The position numbers and the translations under genes were made by a program. A stretch of DNA of 48,011 nucleotides, taken from Candidatus Thorarchaeota archaeon (GTDB lineage: Archaea > Asgardarchaeota > Thorarchaeia > Thorarchaeales > Thorarchaeaceae). The number at the start of each line of letters is the position of its first letter. Position 1 is the stretch's first letter. The stretch is taken from the NCBI GenBank assembly GCA_019057595.1, contig DXJI01000007.1, forward strand, positions 1-48,011, read 5' to 3'. This document shows, in pieces, positions 15,354 through 22,958 of the stretch. The notes under the pieces were generated by a model. It was not told where the DNA came from. It worked only from the letters and a program-made list of their open reading frames with translations, and searched no databases.

Positions 15354-15819
15354 ATCGTTCAAGAACATCTACATTGTCCTGCATAATGTACACTCGGCCT
15401 CAAAGACAGTTGAAACTGCACAGGTTGTCTATGGACTAGGTTTCTCCAATTTCGTGGTTTCAAAGGCAGAAGGGTCTGCGGCACAGGCTGGAGTACCCGA
15501 TGCAAATCGACTCGCGATGAAGATGAAGTGCAACTTCATGGTTCTCCCAGACCTGAAAGACGTACTTGAGGTTCTGAAGATTGAACACCCTCTTATGATC
15601 ACATCCCCCGTACTTGTCAAAGAACGTCTGGACTTCGCTGGACTTTCGGAACGGATGAAATCCGGGGAAAGAGTGGCCGTCATTCTATCTGGCAGTAACA
15701 ACTCATTTTCCAGAAAGGAGATGGATTTGGGTGAATGCCGTAGTCTTGAGGCTCGAGTAGATGTAGGACCTTCAGGTACTGCAGCAATCGTTCTCTATAC
15801 ACTTTCTTCAAATAACTGA
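15346..15819 (+). CDS. SPOUT-like protein, COG4080 type
   Basis: 157 residues: IYIVLHNVHSASKTVETAQV, GFSNFVVSKAEGSAAQAGVP, LVLPDL-type strand FMVLPDLKDVLEVLK, and a C-terminal RVDVGPSGTAAIVLYTL. This resembles an archaeal family annotated as SpoU/TrmH-like methylase (COG4080); the substrate is unknown. The reading frame is open upstream inside dcm, but TTG at 15346 with AGGAGGTT (15328-15335) is the first start with a proper ribosome site. That start overlaps dcm by eight bases, so the two are translationally linked. Confidence 0.7.
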   Translation: MDESFKNIYIVLHNVHSASKTVETAQVVYGLGFSNFVVSKAEGSAAQAGVPDANRLAMKMKCNFMVLPDLKDVLEVLKIEHPLMITSPVLVKERLDFAGLSERMKSGERVAVILSGSNNSFSRKEMDLGECRSLEARVDVGPSGTAAIVLYTLSSNN

Positions 15820-15884
15820 CTTATCCAAAAACTTCAAGTCTCCTGAAGATGTCTAATAACAATCATTCATTGTTGAATTAAAAA

Positions 15885-15961
15885 TGGTGGGCCGGACGAG
15901 ATTTGAACTCGCGACCTCTTGGATCCGAACCAAGAATCATACCAATCTAGACTACCGACCC
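15885..15961 (-). tRNA. trnP: tRNA-Pro (anticodon CGG)
   Basis: On the minus strand the acceptor arms GGGUCGG and CCGGCCC pair, the anticodon stem CUUGG/CCAAG encloses loop UUCGGAU (anticodon CGG), and the T arm is GCGAG-UUCAAAU-CUCGU. The discriminator is A. An encoded CCA (15887-15885) follows, then a run of T that may end transcription. There is no intron. The first 15 bases overlap the end of the metallophosphoesterase reading frame, whose TAG stop lies in the D arm. Confidence 0.96.
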
Positions 15962-16822
15962 ATTCTTGGAGTCTGACCTTTTGGGATTGGATTTAATCAT
16001 TTCGTTGAAACGTTCACGAAGCCATTCTACAGTACCGAGAAACAACCCATCTATACTATACACCTCAGAATCGTGTAGACCCGCACACTCGTTCTGAAAT
16101 AGAGGACCATGGAAGTCTGATGTGGGGTAGTTGACTGGTACTCCAGCAAACAACTCGTTGAAACTTGGCAGAGTGACCATTGTACAATCAGAATCATCGA
16201 GATTTTCCAGCATGCCCATACTCTGTCTTACACAGTTCTTGTCCAGTTTTGACTGAACAATCACTGGCAGTATTCCTCCAAATCTTCGCCTTGATGAACG
16301 TCCAATCTCAGGAACAGATGCATCTCTGATTCGTCGGATCGTTGGATGATTGTGTCCCATAACAATCATCTTTGCCTCCAGAACCTCATGTGAGGGCCAA
16401 GTGTGCCCATGTAGTAACCCCACAGATTCTTCTTTTGGTCCCAATACAATCCCATGAACATCAGTGAGTGTGATTGACCGGGGGAGAAGCGCTTCTAAGA
16501 CACCATCATGATTACCCGGAATAATAGTGGTTTCAATCAAATTGGTCAGTTGTTCCATAAATTCAGGCACAACCTCCCAGTTGTAGTAACTATCAGTGAA
16601 GATAGCGTGCTTCACATCTCCATTGATGTATAGGTGCGATGGATTGTGCTTCTTCACTAAATCTTCTATTCTCTGAAGTATGATGGGGTGTTGAGGAGGG
16701 AATTCAACACCTTTCTCCTGTGAAACTGATTCCTCAAAACCGAGATGAATGTCTGAGATGAGCAGAACAGTCATGTCATCCCACTTGATGATCAGTCCTC
16801 TGTCTTCGAAAATAGGTTCCAT
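15947..16822 (-). CDS. Metallophosphoesterase (archaeal COG1407-like)
   Basis: 291 residues with the calcineurin-like motifs DIHLGFEES, GDVKHA, GNHDGV, HGHTWP and GHNHP, which bind two metal ions. The family acts on phosphodiesters or phosphomonoesters; the substrate here is unknown. The ATG at 16822 (MEPIFEDRGL) is chosen; longer in-frame starts (ATG at 16858 and beyond) exist, and the longest would overlap the divergent SWIM gene. The C-terminus is unusual: the last codons and the stop are inside tRNA-Pro on the same strand. Confidence 0.85.
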   Translation of the reverse strand: MEPIFEDRGLIIKWDDMTVLLISDIHLGFEESVSQEKGVEFPPQHPIILQRIEDLVKKHNPSHLYINGDVKHAIFTDSYYNWEVVPEFMEQLTNLIETTIIPGNHDGVLEALLPRSITLTDVHGIVLGPKEESVGLLHGHTWPSHEVLEAKMIVMGHNHPTIRRIRDASVPEIGRSSRRRFGGILPVIVQSKLDKNCVRQSMGMLENLDDSDCTMVTLPSFNELFAGVPVNYPTSDFHGPLFQNECAGLHDSEVYSIDGLFLGTVEWLRERFNEMIKSNPKRSDSKNGSVV

Positions 16823-16886
16823 TGGTAATTTGATATCTAATATACAACATTTTAACATCGTGATATCTGAACTTTGAGTGAGAACT

Positions 16887-17270
16887 ATGGTCCTACCACA
16901 ACCTGAAGTAAGAAGGCTCTCAAAGGATGATCTCACTCAGGACGACATTGAGTACTTCAAAAACAAGTACGGAAAGAAGTTCGTCCGTGCTCTAAGAGCA
17001 GTGGAGGAGGGCAAGATAGTCAAGTATCACTTTCTTCCCAGCGAGTCAGAGACATGGATTGTAAAGGGGCGTCGTGAGTATCTGGTCGTACCCGATTTGT
17101 ACTGCACCTGTAGGAGTTTCTACCAAGAAGTGGTCATCTCTCGTGATGTCAACATGTGCTATCATCTACTAGCGCAGAGAATTGCTGAGATTCGTGAACA
17201 GTATCAAGCTCAGGATTCCACAGATACTGAACGACGACAGTTGTTTGTTGAGTGGCGTAGGACTGATTGA
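16887..17270 (+). CDS. SWIM zinc finger protein
   Basis: 127 residues. The centre holds YCTCRSFYQEV and then MCYHLLAQRIAE, forming the CxC...CxH zinc signature of the SWIM domain. The N-terminus (DDLTQDDIEYFKNKYGKKFVRALRA) is helical and charged. In eukaryotes a SWIM protein (Sws1) works with Rad51 paralogues in recombination; archaeal relatives are uncharacterised, so a repair role here is only a suggestion. RadB is encoded 15 kb away. Divergent to the metallophosphoesterase with overlapping upstream regions. Confidence 0.8.
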   Translation: MVLPQPEVRRLSKDDLTQDDIEYFKNKYGKKFVRALRAVEEGKIVKYHFLPSESETWIVKGRREYLVVPDLYCTCRSFYQEVVISRDVNMCYHLLAQRIAEIREQYQAQDSTDTERRQLFVEWRRTD

Positions 17271-17292
17271 AATCGTACTGTTCTGAAGATAA

Positions 17293-17326
17293 CTTTAAAA
17301 CACGGCCTAAGGTCAGGCACGCTGAC
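17293..17326 (+). promoter_or_regulatory. TATA box and dyad before the surface protein gene
   Basis: CTTTAAAA (17293-17300) is a good TATA match. An inverted repeat GTCAG-GCACG-CTGAC (17312-17326) covers the expected transcription start near 17323-17326, the usual place for an archaeal repressor site. Confidence 0.45.
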
Positions 17327-17352
17327 TGAGCCTAAAGGTTGTGTCAATTCAA

Positions 17353-18450
17353 ATGAAACAGCTGAGGAATACTACCAGAGTACTAGCGACAATAGTCACA
17401 GCGTTGATTCTTCTTTCAAGTCTCCAAGGCATAGTGAGTGCTCAGTCCGAACTGGATCCCGTAGTCATACTCTTTGACGAGAGTCATGGTCAACAATATG
17501 CCAGAGACGATGAAACTGGAGGACTGAAGCTGATTCTGGACACGGTCAATGCATCCACAAAGTACAGTCTTCATGTAAATGCGGATGAAGAGCTGACTGA
17601 CACACTCCTCAACGACGTTGATATCCTCATCATTGCAGCTCCAGATGAGAGCAATCCGTTCACTGAAGATGAGGCCAATGGAATATCTGAATTGCTAGCC
17701 AACGGGAGTTCACTGTTTGTCCTAGGCGATCCAAATATTGGTGCGAACTCGGAATACTGGGCTGAGGCACTCATGCAGGACATGGGTGAGAATGTTGCAG
17801 TCAATAATTTCTTAGATGCAATTAACGTTACCAGCGTTCGATTTAGTTTCAACGAGTCAACTTTTGATGCAACATATGGGGATGTGATGTTCGATGAAGA
17901 ACACTCCCTGTTCAATGAAACCTATTCTTGGATGATACGACTAGACTCCAGTACCTGGGACGCAAATCACCCAATATTCAGAAACATCAACGAACTCTAC
18001 ACCATGACAGCCACACTGAAGCCAGTTGAACTAGTCAGTGGTATTGCCAGGGGATTCGAGAGTTCATTCGCTCAATTCAAGATGGACTTCGACAGCTGGG
18101 CAAATTACTCACATCCGAACATGACCCTCGAAGCTTTCGAACAGGATCCACTCTCCTATTCAACAATCAATGGAACTTATCCATCGTGGATGTCTGCATT
18201 CGAATATGGTGAAAGTCGTATTGTCATAGCTGGTTCCACACTCATGTTCACAGGACGAGACATCGACTACCCAGAAACTGACCTAAGATGGTTCTATATG
18301 GGTGACAACTCTCGGCTCTTCATGAATATCATGGAGTGGTTGTCTGAGAACTTCATCGCAGCACCCAGTGCAATTACTTCTCTAGTGATCATATCATCAG
18401 TCGTACTGGTAGTTGGTGTAGTATTCTATCTGTTCAAGAAGATGCGGTGA
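17353..18450 (+). CDS. Secreted, membrane-anchored protein with GATase-like/DUF4350-type domain
   Basis: 365 residues. A signal peptide (ATIVTALILLSSLQGIVSA) precedes an extracellular region; a C-terminal membrane helix (about 340-360) ends with FKKMR facing the cytoplasm. The first half, from VVILFDESHGQ to LANGSSLFVLGDPN, has the alternating strand-helix pattern of glutamine amidotransferase-like DUF4350 domains, a fold also used in IFT52-type GIFT domains. No catalytic Cys-His pair is evident. Eight N-x-S/T sequons suggest heavy N-glycosylation by the STT3 encoded at 42028. The ATG at 17353 is preferred to a GTG at 17341. The 3' end overlaps convergent engB by 17 bases. Confidence 0.6.
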   Translation: MKQLRNTTRVLATIVTALILLSSLQGIVSAQSELDPVVILFDESHGQQYARDDETGGLKLILDTVNASTKYSLHVNADEELTDTLLNDVDILIIAAPDESNPFTEDEANGISELLANGSSLFVLGDPNIGANSEYWAEALMQDMGENVAVNNFLDAINVTSVRFSFNESTFDATYGDVMFDEEHSLFNETYSWMIRLDSSTWDANHPIFRNINELYTMTATLKPVELVSGIARGFESSFAQFKMDFDSWANYSHPNMTLEAFEQDPLSYSTINGTYPSWMSAFEYGESRIVIAGSTLMFTGRDIDYPETDLRWFYMGDNSRLFMNIMEWLSENFIAAPSAITSLVIISSVVLVVGVVFYLFKKMR

Positions 18451-19069
18451 ATGCCCAGAGTGGGGTTTCAACTCCCTGCTCCCTTAGAAGATTGTCAATG
18501 GAATCAATGAGTTCTCTCATTCCCTGTTTCTTTGGAGCAGATGCAACAATCACTTTTGGCTCAATAGTCGGGACTACATCTCTCAGCTTTTCCTTTAGGA
18601 ACAACAGTTCATCAGAGAGGTTTCGTTTCTTCACCTTGTCGCTCTTGTTTGCCATCACAATTACGTGTTGTGAGATTTCGGAAAGGAACCCATAGAACTC
18701 CACATCTATAGGAATCTCTCCTCTGGAAGACCATCTCTCAAACAATTCTCTGAATAGAGAAATATCGACGATCAGAATAGAAAGGGCTAAACGATTGCTC
18801 CACGACTCTAATTTTGTTATGATATTGACCTTTGTTTCCTCTATCATGGTCTTGCTCTGTCCGGACATAAATCCAAAACCAGGGATGTCTACTATTTCTA
18901 TGGGACCGTAATCGATTATTAATTCCCATCGAGTACTACCAGGTTTCTTTCCCACACGAACTTTCTTGCCTGTAAGAGCTCGAATTGTACTGCTTTTTCC
19001 TACATTGCTCCTGCCAGCAAACACAATCATTGGTTTTTTGGATTTACCAGTACTGTCGGGTTCTTTCAT
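18434..19069 (-). CDS. engB: EngB/YihA-family GTPase
   Basis: 211 residues with the TRAFAC G motifs: GRSNVGKSS, GSTRWE, DIPGFGF, NKSD and a final SAPKKQGM. Bacterial EngB assists large ribosomal subunit assembly; archaeal members are less studied. The ATG at 19069 overlaps the end of the Lhr gene by 26 bases; a later in-frame ATG at 19030 (MIVFAGRSN) would avoid the overlap and gives a typical N-terminus. It is the last gene of the Lhr operon. Confidence 0.88.
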   Translation of the reverse strand: MKEPDSTGKSKKPMIVFAGRSNVGKSSTIRALTGKKVRVGKKPGSTRWELIIDYGPIEIVDIPGFGFMSGQSKTMIEETKVNIITKLESWSNRLALSILIVDISLFRELFERWSSRGEIPIDVEFYGFLSEISQHVIVMANKSDKVKKRNLSDELLFLKEKLRDVVPTIEPKVIVASAPKKQGMRELIDSIDNLLREQGVETPLWAFTASS

Positions 19070-21884
19070 ACTGAAGTTCTCCCTTGGCTATCTCCTTGAG
19101 GATTTCAAGTCGATCTTTCAATCTTGGTTTAAGGATGCGAGCTGCAGTAGTTGCTCCAATACCCCGTCCTGCTAAGACTATCAAAGCAGTCTTTCCGTAT
19201 CTGGACACGAGTTCTGCAGTGAGTGCAGCTGCTTTGAATTCTTTCTCTTCAGCCTTTGTGAGTGTTTCGCCACGTTTACGCTTGGAAACAATCTTTGAAA
19301 TATCATTCTTTGATGGTGATGTAGCCGCAATCATTTTAGAATCACATATTGGACATGTGACAATATCTTCCAGTGTGGTTACAGTTCGAACAGAATTCCA
19401 ATGACCCTCCGCCATGCACACCAGTCTGAACTTCTTGGAGTGAAGGCGTTCTTCCATCATCCGCAGCACTTCACGCTCGTCTGTTATCTCTCCCATGACT
19501 TCGAATCGTGTCTTCTCCTCTATAATCAATCGAGCCAGTGGAGAAGGTCCTCCTGTCTTTGCGGTATGAATCTCAAGACCTCCCTTCGAATACCTATCAA
19601 AGATATTCATGACTCTCTTCTCATCCATCTTGTCATCTAAGACCTCTCTCATCGCCTCCTGAAATACGGGCGAGCCCTCAAAGGACTTGATTAGATACTT
19701 GACTGGGACTTCCTTTGATTTTGCATCTTTTCGTATCACATCCATCCGTCGTGCTACCTGGATGAATCGCGAGGCAAAGTTTTGAGTGTGTTTCATTGCC
19801 AATCTTAGAATGACTGAAACCTGCTTTCCTGAGTATTCCTGGAGAACATCAATGACCCAGTTAGGGTCAATTCGTTTTCCAGCAGTGAAAAGAATGCGGT
19901 AGGGATCTCTCTCTACAGCCACCTCGAGTCCAAAACGAGTCGTTAAGAGAGATGCAATGACTATCCCCAATGTTTCATTGACCTTGGTTCCAAGAGGTGC
20001 ATGCAAGACCAAGCCAGAATCAAACTCTTCTAACACAAAGAGGTCCTTGGAGGGAAGTTTTCCAAGAAGATCTTTGCTTGTCCTGAGGGTTTCTATCAAG
20101 TGATGATGCGCCTCTGTTGCTATACCGTACTCTTGAAGCAACCATTTACCGAGAGTTATTGAGTTCTTTTCCAGTACTGTATTCCACAGCTTCGCAACTT
20201 CTGAGGCGACCTCGAAAGGCACTGGAATCATCTCTCCCACCCATCGTGGCGCCTCACTGTCAGTGCCTGAGGCTGGAACACACAACACTTCCCCTGTCTC
20301 TTCATCGATATTTACAACGTTCCAAGGTCGACCTCTGAAGACAAAGATTGAACCACGTTCAACATTGGATGAGACAAAGTCCTCGTCTAGTACTCCGATG
20401 GATGTGCGAGTAGTCATATCCACTGCATTCACCTGTTGCACATCAGGAATTGTACTCAGCCGATCATAGTAGAATATGCGTGTTCTCGCACCTCTTTTCA
20501 CCTCTGTTCCAATAATCTCTAGAACCCTTCGACCCTCCAGGAATTCAATAAGCTGTACAAGTTCAATCATGGATACCTTTGCAAAAGGGTATGCTGAGTT
20601 GACGATTTGTAGGAGTTCAGTCTTCTCAATCTGGTCAGTGTCCATCAGGATGCCTGCAATCTGATGACTTAGAACGTCCCAAGATTTTCGGGGTATCTTA
20701 GCATCCTCTACCTTGTTCTGTTTCGCCCGCTTCAGAATGACTCCAGACTCTGTGATGTCATCAAGGTTCACAGTGGCAATCACTACTCCCTTAGAAGATC
20801 TACCAATCCCGTGGCCTGACCGACCACTTCTCTGTAACAATCTGGAAACCTCCCTTGGTGAGGAATATTGAATCACCAAGTCCGCCTGTCCAATGTCAAT
20901 CCCTAGCTCGAGACTCGAAGTTGCGATGATTGCCTTAGACACCCCATTCTTCAGCCTGTCTTCCGCAGAGAGCCTTGCAGTCTTTGAGAGAGACCCATGA
21001 TGGACATCAAAATCATAAGGTGGCTTTGTGGCACGCATCTTGGCTCCAAGTACTTCGGAGAATGACCTTGTATTCGTGAACACAATGACGGATTGATGTG
21101 CATTAATCAGGTCCACGATAGCCTCCAATCGCGCTACTGAATGTGGGGGATAGGAAAGCTTCCTAGCAATCTGTTTATGGCTGTTTGTAGGTTCAGGCAT
21201 AGCCACACTGAGTTCCATCTTGCGCTTGTCATATCCGGCCCAGAGTGTCTTCACCTCACTTTTTCCTCCCAATAGAGAAGCGACATCCTTTGGATTTCCA
21301 ACCGTAGCAGAGAGCCCAATCCGTTGTGCTCTGTTTCCAATGACACGGTCAAGTCTTTCCAGACCTAGACTGAGCTGAGTGCCCCTCTTGCTATCCGCAA
21401 GATCGTGAATCTCATCAACAATGACAGCAAATACAGTTCTGAGATGATATCTCAGTCGTTTTCCGGGTAGAATTGCCTGCAGTGACTCTGGTGTTGTAAT
21501 CAATAGGTTAGGCGGATTGATGGCCTGTTTTCTACGTGCATACTGAGTAGTGTCACCATGACGAACAGCAACAGTGAGTCCCAGATGATTGCACAACTCT
21601 TCAATCCTCTTGAATACATCACGATTCAGTGCCCTCAGGGGTGTGATGTAGAGAATGTAGAAACCAAATATCTCCTTAGTTTCCTTCATCTTTTGAAGAC
21701 GATGAAGTAAGGGCAGTAGTGCAGCCTCGGTCTTTCCGCTTCCTGTAGGAGCCAGTAGTAACGCGTTCTCTGTTCCTTCATGTAAAAGTGGTATTGCACG
21801 TTCTTGAATGGGAGAGAACTGGACAATTCCGTTTGTCTGGAGAAAATCAGCTATCTCATTGCTCAGAGGTGCAAACTTGTTCAT
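19044..21884 (-). CDS. lhr: Lhr-type superfamily 2 helicase
   Basis: 946 residues. Helicase core: Q-like FSPIQERAIPLL, Walker A APTGSGKTEAALLPLL, TPLRALNRD, DEIHDLADSKRG (box II DEIH), SATVGN, then VVIFTN-like VIVFTNTRSFSE and QRSGRSGHG. A winged-helix and Lhr-specific beta region follow. The C-terminus adds a CPICDSKM zinc-like pair and a helix-hairpin-helix-like segment TALIVLAGRGIGATTAARIL. Lhr enzymes translocate 3'-5' and unwind DNA/RNA hybrids; roles in repair are proposed. It is preceded by a 74-residue gene and followed by engB on the same strand. Confidence 0.95.
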   Translation of the reverse strand: MNKFAPLSNEIADFLQTNGIVQFSPIQERAIPLLHEGTENALLLAPTGSGKTEAALLPLLHRLQKMKETKEIFGFYILYITPLRALNRDVFKRIEELCNHLGLTVAVRHGDTTQYARRKQAINPPNLLITTPESLQAILPGKRLRYHLRTVFAVIVDEIHDLADSKRGTQLSLGLERLDRVIGNRAQRIGLSATVGNPKDVASLLGGKSEVKTLWAGYDKRKMELSVAMPEPTNSHKQIARKLSYPPHSVARLEAIVDLINAHQSVIVFTNTRSFSEVLGAKMRATKPPYDFDVHHGSLSKTARLSAEDRLKNGVSKAIIATSSLELGIDIGQADLVIQYSSPREVSRLLQRSGRSGHGIGRSSKGVVIATVNLDDITESGVILKRAKQNKVEDAKIPRKSWDVLSHQIAGILMDTDQIEKTELLQIVNSAYPFAKVSMIELVQLIEFLEGRRVLEIIGTEVKRGARTRIFYYDRLSTIPDVQQVNAVDMTTRTSIGVLDEDFVSSNVERGSIFVFRGRPWNVVNIDEETGEVLCVPASGTDSEAPRWVGEMIPVPFEVASEVAKLWNTVLEKNSITLGKWLLQEYGIATEAHHHLIETLRTSKDLLGKLPSKDLFVLEEFDSGLVLHAPLGTKVNETLGIVIASLLTTRFGLEVAVERDPYRILFTAGKRIDPNWVIDVLQEYSGKQVSVILRLAMKHTQNFASRFIQVARRMDVIRKDAKSKEVPVKYLIKSFEGSPVFQEAMREVLDDKMDEKRVMNIFDRYSKGGLEIHTAKTGGPSPLARLIIEEKTRFEVMGEITDEREVLRMMEERLHSKKFRLVCMAEGHWNSVRTVTTLEDIVTCPICDSKMIAATSPSKNDISKIVSKRKRGETLTKAEEKEFKAAALTAELVSRYGKTALIVLAGRGIGATTAARILKPRLKDRLEILKEIAKGELQYERTRQYW

Positions 21885-21896
21885 CAGGTCGACATC

Positions 21897-22121
21897 CTAT
21901 CTCTTGAGGTGTCGACATTCATTAATCAAGATGCGTATATCAGTCCTGAAGGTCACCTCTGCCTCTTCCATTCTTGCTTCCAATTCACGGATTATAGAAT
22001 CAAGAGAATCAATCTTCTCAAGCTCGTCAACAAGTGCTCTGACACCATCAAGATTGGAAATGTGTGGTGCCACTCTTTCAAAAGCAGTGCGTAGAATTGA
22101 ACCTGGCATCGGGAACGACAT
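21897..22121 (-). CDS. Small helical protein of unknown function
   Basis: 74 residues, no recognised family. The centre (VDELEKIDSLDSIIRELEARMEEAE) is heptad-like and probably forms a coiled coil; the tail is basic. It lies 12 bases upstream of lhr and 8 bases after the 37-residue membrane peptide gene, so it is co-transcribed. A partner for Lhr is possible but unproven. Confidence 0.55.
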   Translation of the reverse strand: MSFPMPGSILRTAFERVAPHISNLDGVRALVDELEKIDSLDSIIRELEARMEEAEVTFRTDIRILINECRHLKR

Positions 22122-22129
22122 CCCGTTCT

Positions 22130-22243
22130 CTACTCTTCTTCCTCCTCACCATAGATCATGTATCCCATAGTGAGAAGTAGGGCAAAGATACCCATCGCAG
22201 CTAGAATGATGAACAGTACAGATGTGAATGCCTCAGCTTGCAT
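22130..22243 (-). CDS. 37-residue single-span membrane peptide
   Basis: A short ATG reading frame encodes MQAEAFTSV, a hydrophobic helix of about 22 residues (LFIILAAMGIFALLL and on), and an acidic tail GEEEEE. A TATA box (22274-22280) lies 30 bases upstream of the ATG, so the mRNA is nearly leaderless. The gene heads the operon with the 74-residue protein, Lhr and EngB. I do not recognise the family; size and topology resemble Ost4-like minimal membrane subunits, which is weak evidence. Confidence 0.55.
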   Translation of the reverse strand: MQAEAFTSVLFIILAAMGIFALLLTMGYMIYGEEEEE

Positions 22244-22260
22244 CGGAATCCTGTGCCCTC

Positions 22261-22280
22261 GGACTGAGTCCGCTTATAAT
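22261..22280 (-). promoter_or_regulatory. Promoter with palindrome for the Lhr operon
   Basis: Minus-strand TATA ATTATAAGC (22280-22272) is followed at once by GGACTGAGTCC (22261-22271), an inverted repeat with one central base. The palindrome sits between TATA and the expected start near 22250, a good position for a repressor. Confidence 0.45.
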
Positions 22281-22309
22281 CATTGCTGAATGTTTAGCGT
22301 TGTACTGTA

Positions 22310-22561
22310 TCAGGCTTCGGCTTTTCTTTGCTCATAGAACCTGTCTATGAAAGCGCCATAGATATCGACATGTTCAGTCAATGGGTTCACCTCATCGATG
22401 GTCATTTCTAATCCACACGATCCGCACTTTACTGTGGCCATGCCATTATCTCGATAAAGCTCAATCTTGATTGCTGTATTTCCACAGTCTGGACATGGAT
22501 ATACATCTGGAATGCGCTTCTGAGGTCGTCGAGTCACTTTTTGTCTTCTTCGTCTTCCCAT
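22310..22561 (-). CDS. Elf1-type transcription elongation factor, zinc ribbon
   Basis: 83 residues. The basic N-terminus MGRRRRQKVTRRPQKR is followed by a zinc ribbon CPDCGNTAIKIELYRD...VKCGSCGL and the tail NPLTEHVDIYGAFIDRFYEQ. This is the layout of eukaryotic Elf1/ELOF1 (basic tail, CxxC...CxxC, a conserved VDVY-like motif). In eukaryotes Elf1 rides with elongating RNA polymerase II. The ATG at 22561 follows GGGTGA. A eukaryote-like trait consistent with Asgard ancestry. Confidence 0.85.
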   Translation of the reverse strand: MGRRRRQKVTRRPQKRIPDVYPCPDCGNTAIKIELYRDNGMATVKCGSCGLEMTIDEVNPLTEHVDIYGAFIDRFYEQRKAEA

Positions 22562-22640
22562 GGGTATCACCCTATACCTATTTCACACAAACAGAGCAGA
22601 GGCCCCGAAAGAAATAGAGTGGGCTCTCCGGCTCAGGTGT

Positions 22641-22678
22641 TAATTTAAGCATTTTGTTGAATGACATTGCTTGTCATT
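22641..22678 (+). promoter_or_regulatory. Promoter with operator-like palindrome for the winged-helix/desulfurase pair
   Basis: TATA-like TAATTTAAG (22641-22649) is followed by the exact inverted repeat AATGACA-TTGCT-TGTCATT (22660-22678), which covers the expected transcription start near 22672. The first gene downstream is a small winged-helix protein, so autoregulation is likely. Confidence 0.5.
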
Positions 22679-22719
22679 GCGAAGGTTTCTTATTGCAGGC
22701 TGCTTCGCCTCGGCTAACG

Positions 22720-22953
22720 ATGTCCGACCTCTCAAAAAACGCTCAGTGTGTGCTCAAGATCCTTGAAAATGCAGACTCCCTGACAACAACCGAGATTCTT
22801 GAGATTGCTCAAACTGAGGAATATGCCGATCTGTGCACTGACTGTGCAGGTGGTGATGCCTTTGTTGCTGCTGCAAACCAACTTGTGGAGAAAGGAATAA
22901 TCACAAAAAAGTTCGGTAGAGGAGGGTATCGGTGGCAACTGACGGTGGACTGA
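22720..22953 (+). CDS. Small winged-helix protein, possible regulator
   Basis: 77 residues. Helices NAQCVLKILENADS, TTTEILEIAQ and DAFVAAANQLVEKGIITKK, followed by the wing FGRGGYRWQL, give a compact winged helix. A CTDCAGGD segment between helices could hold a metal or be redox-active. The start is ATG 22720; the longer frame from 22654 crosses the palindrome and is not used. It is immediately followed by a cysteine desulfurase, suggesting control of sulfur or Fe-S assembly. The partner is inferred from position only. Confidence 0.6.
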   Translation: MSDLSKNAQCVLKILENADSLTTTEILEIAQTEEYADLCTDCAGGDAFVAAANQLVEKGIITKKFGRGGYRWQLTVD

Positions 22954-22958
22954 TTCTC

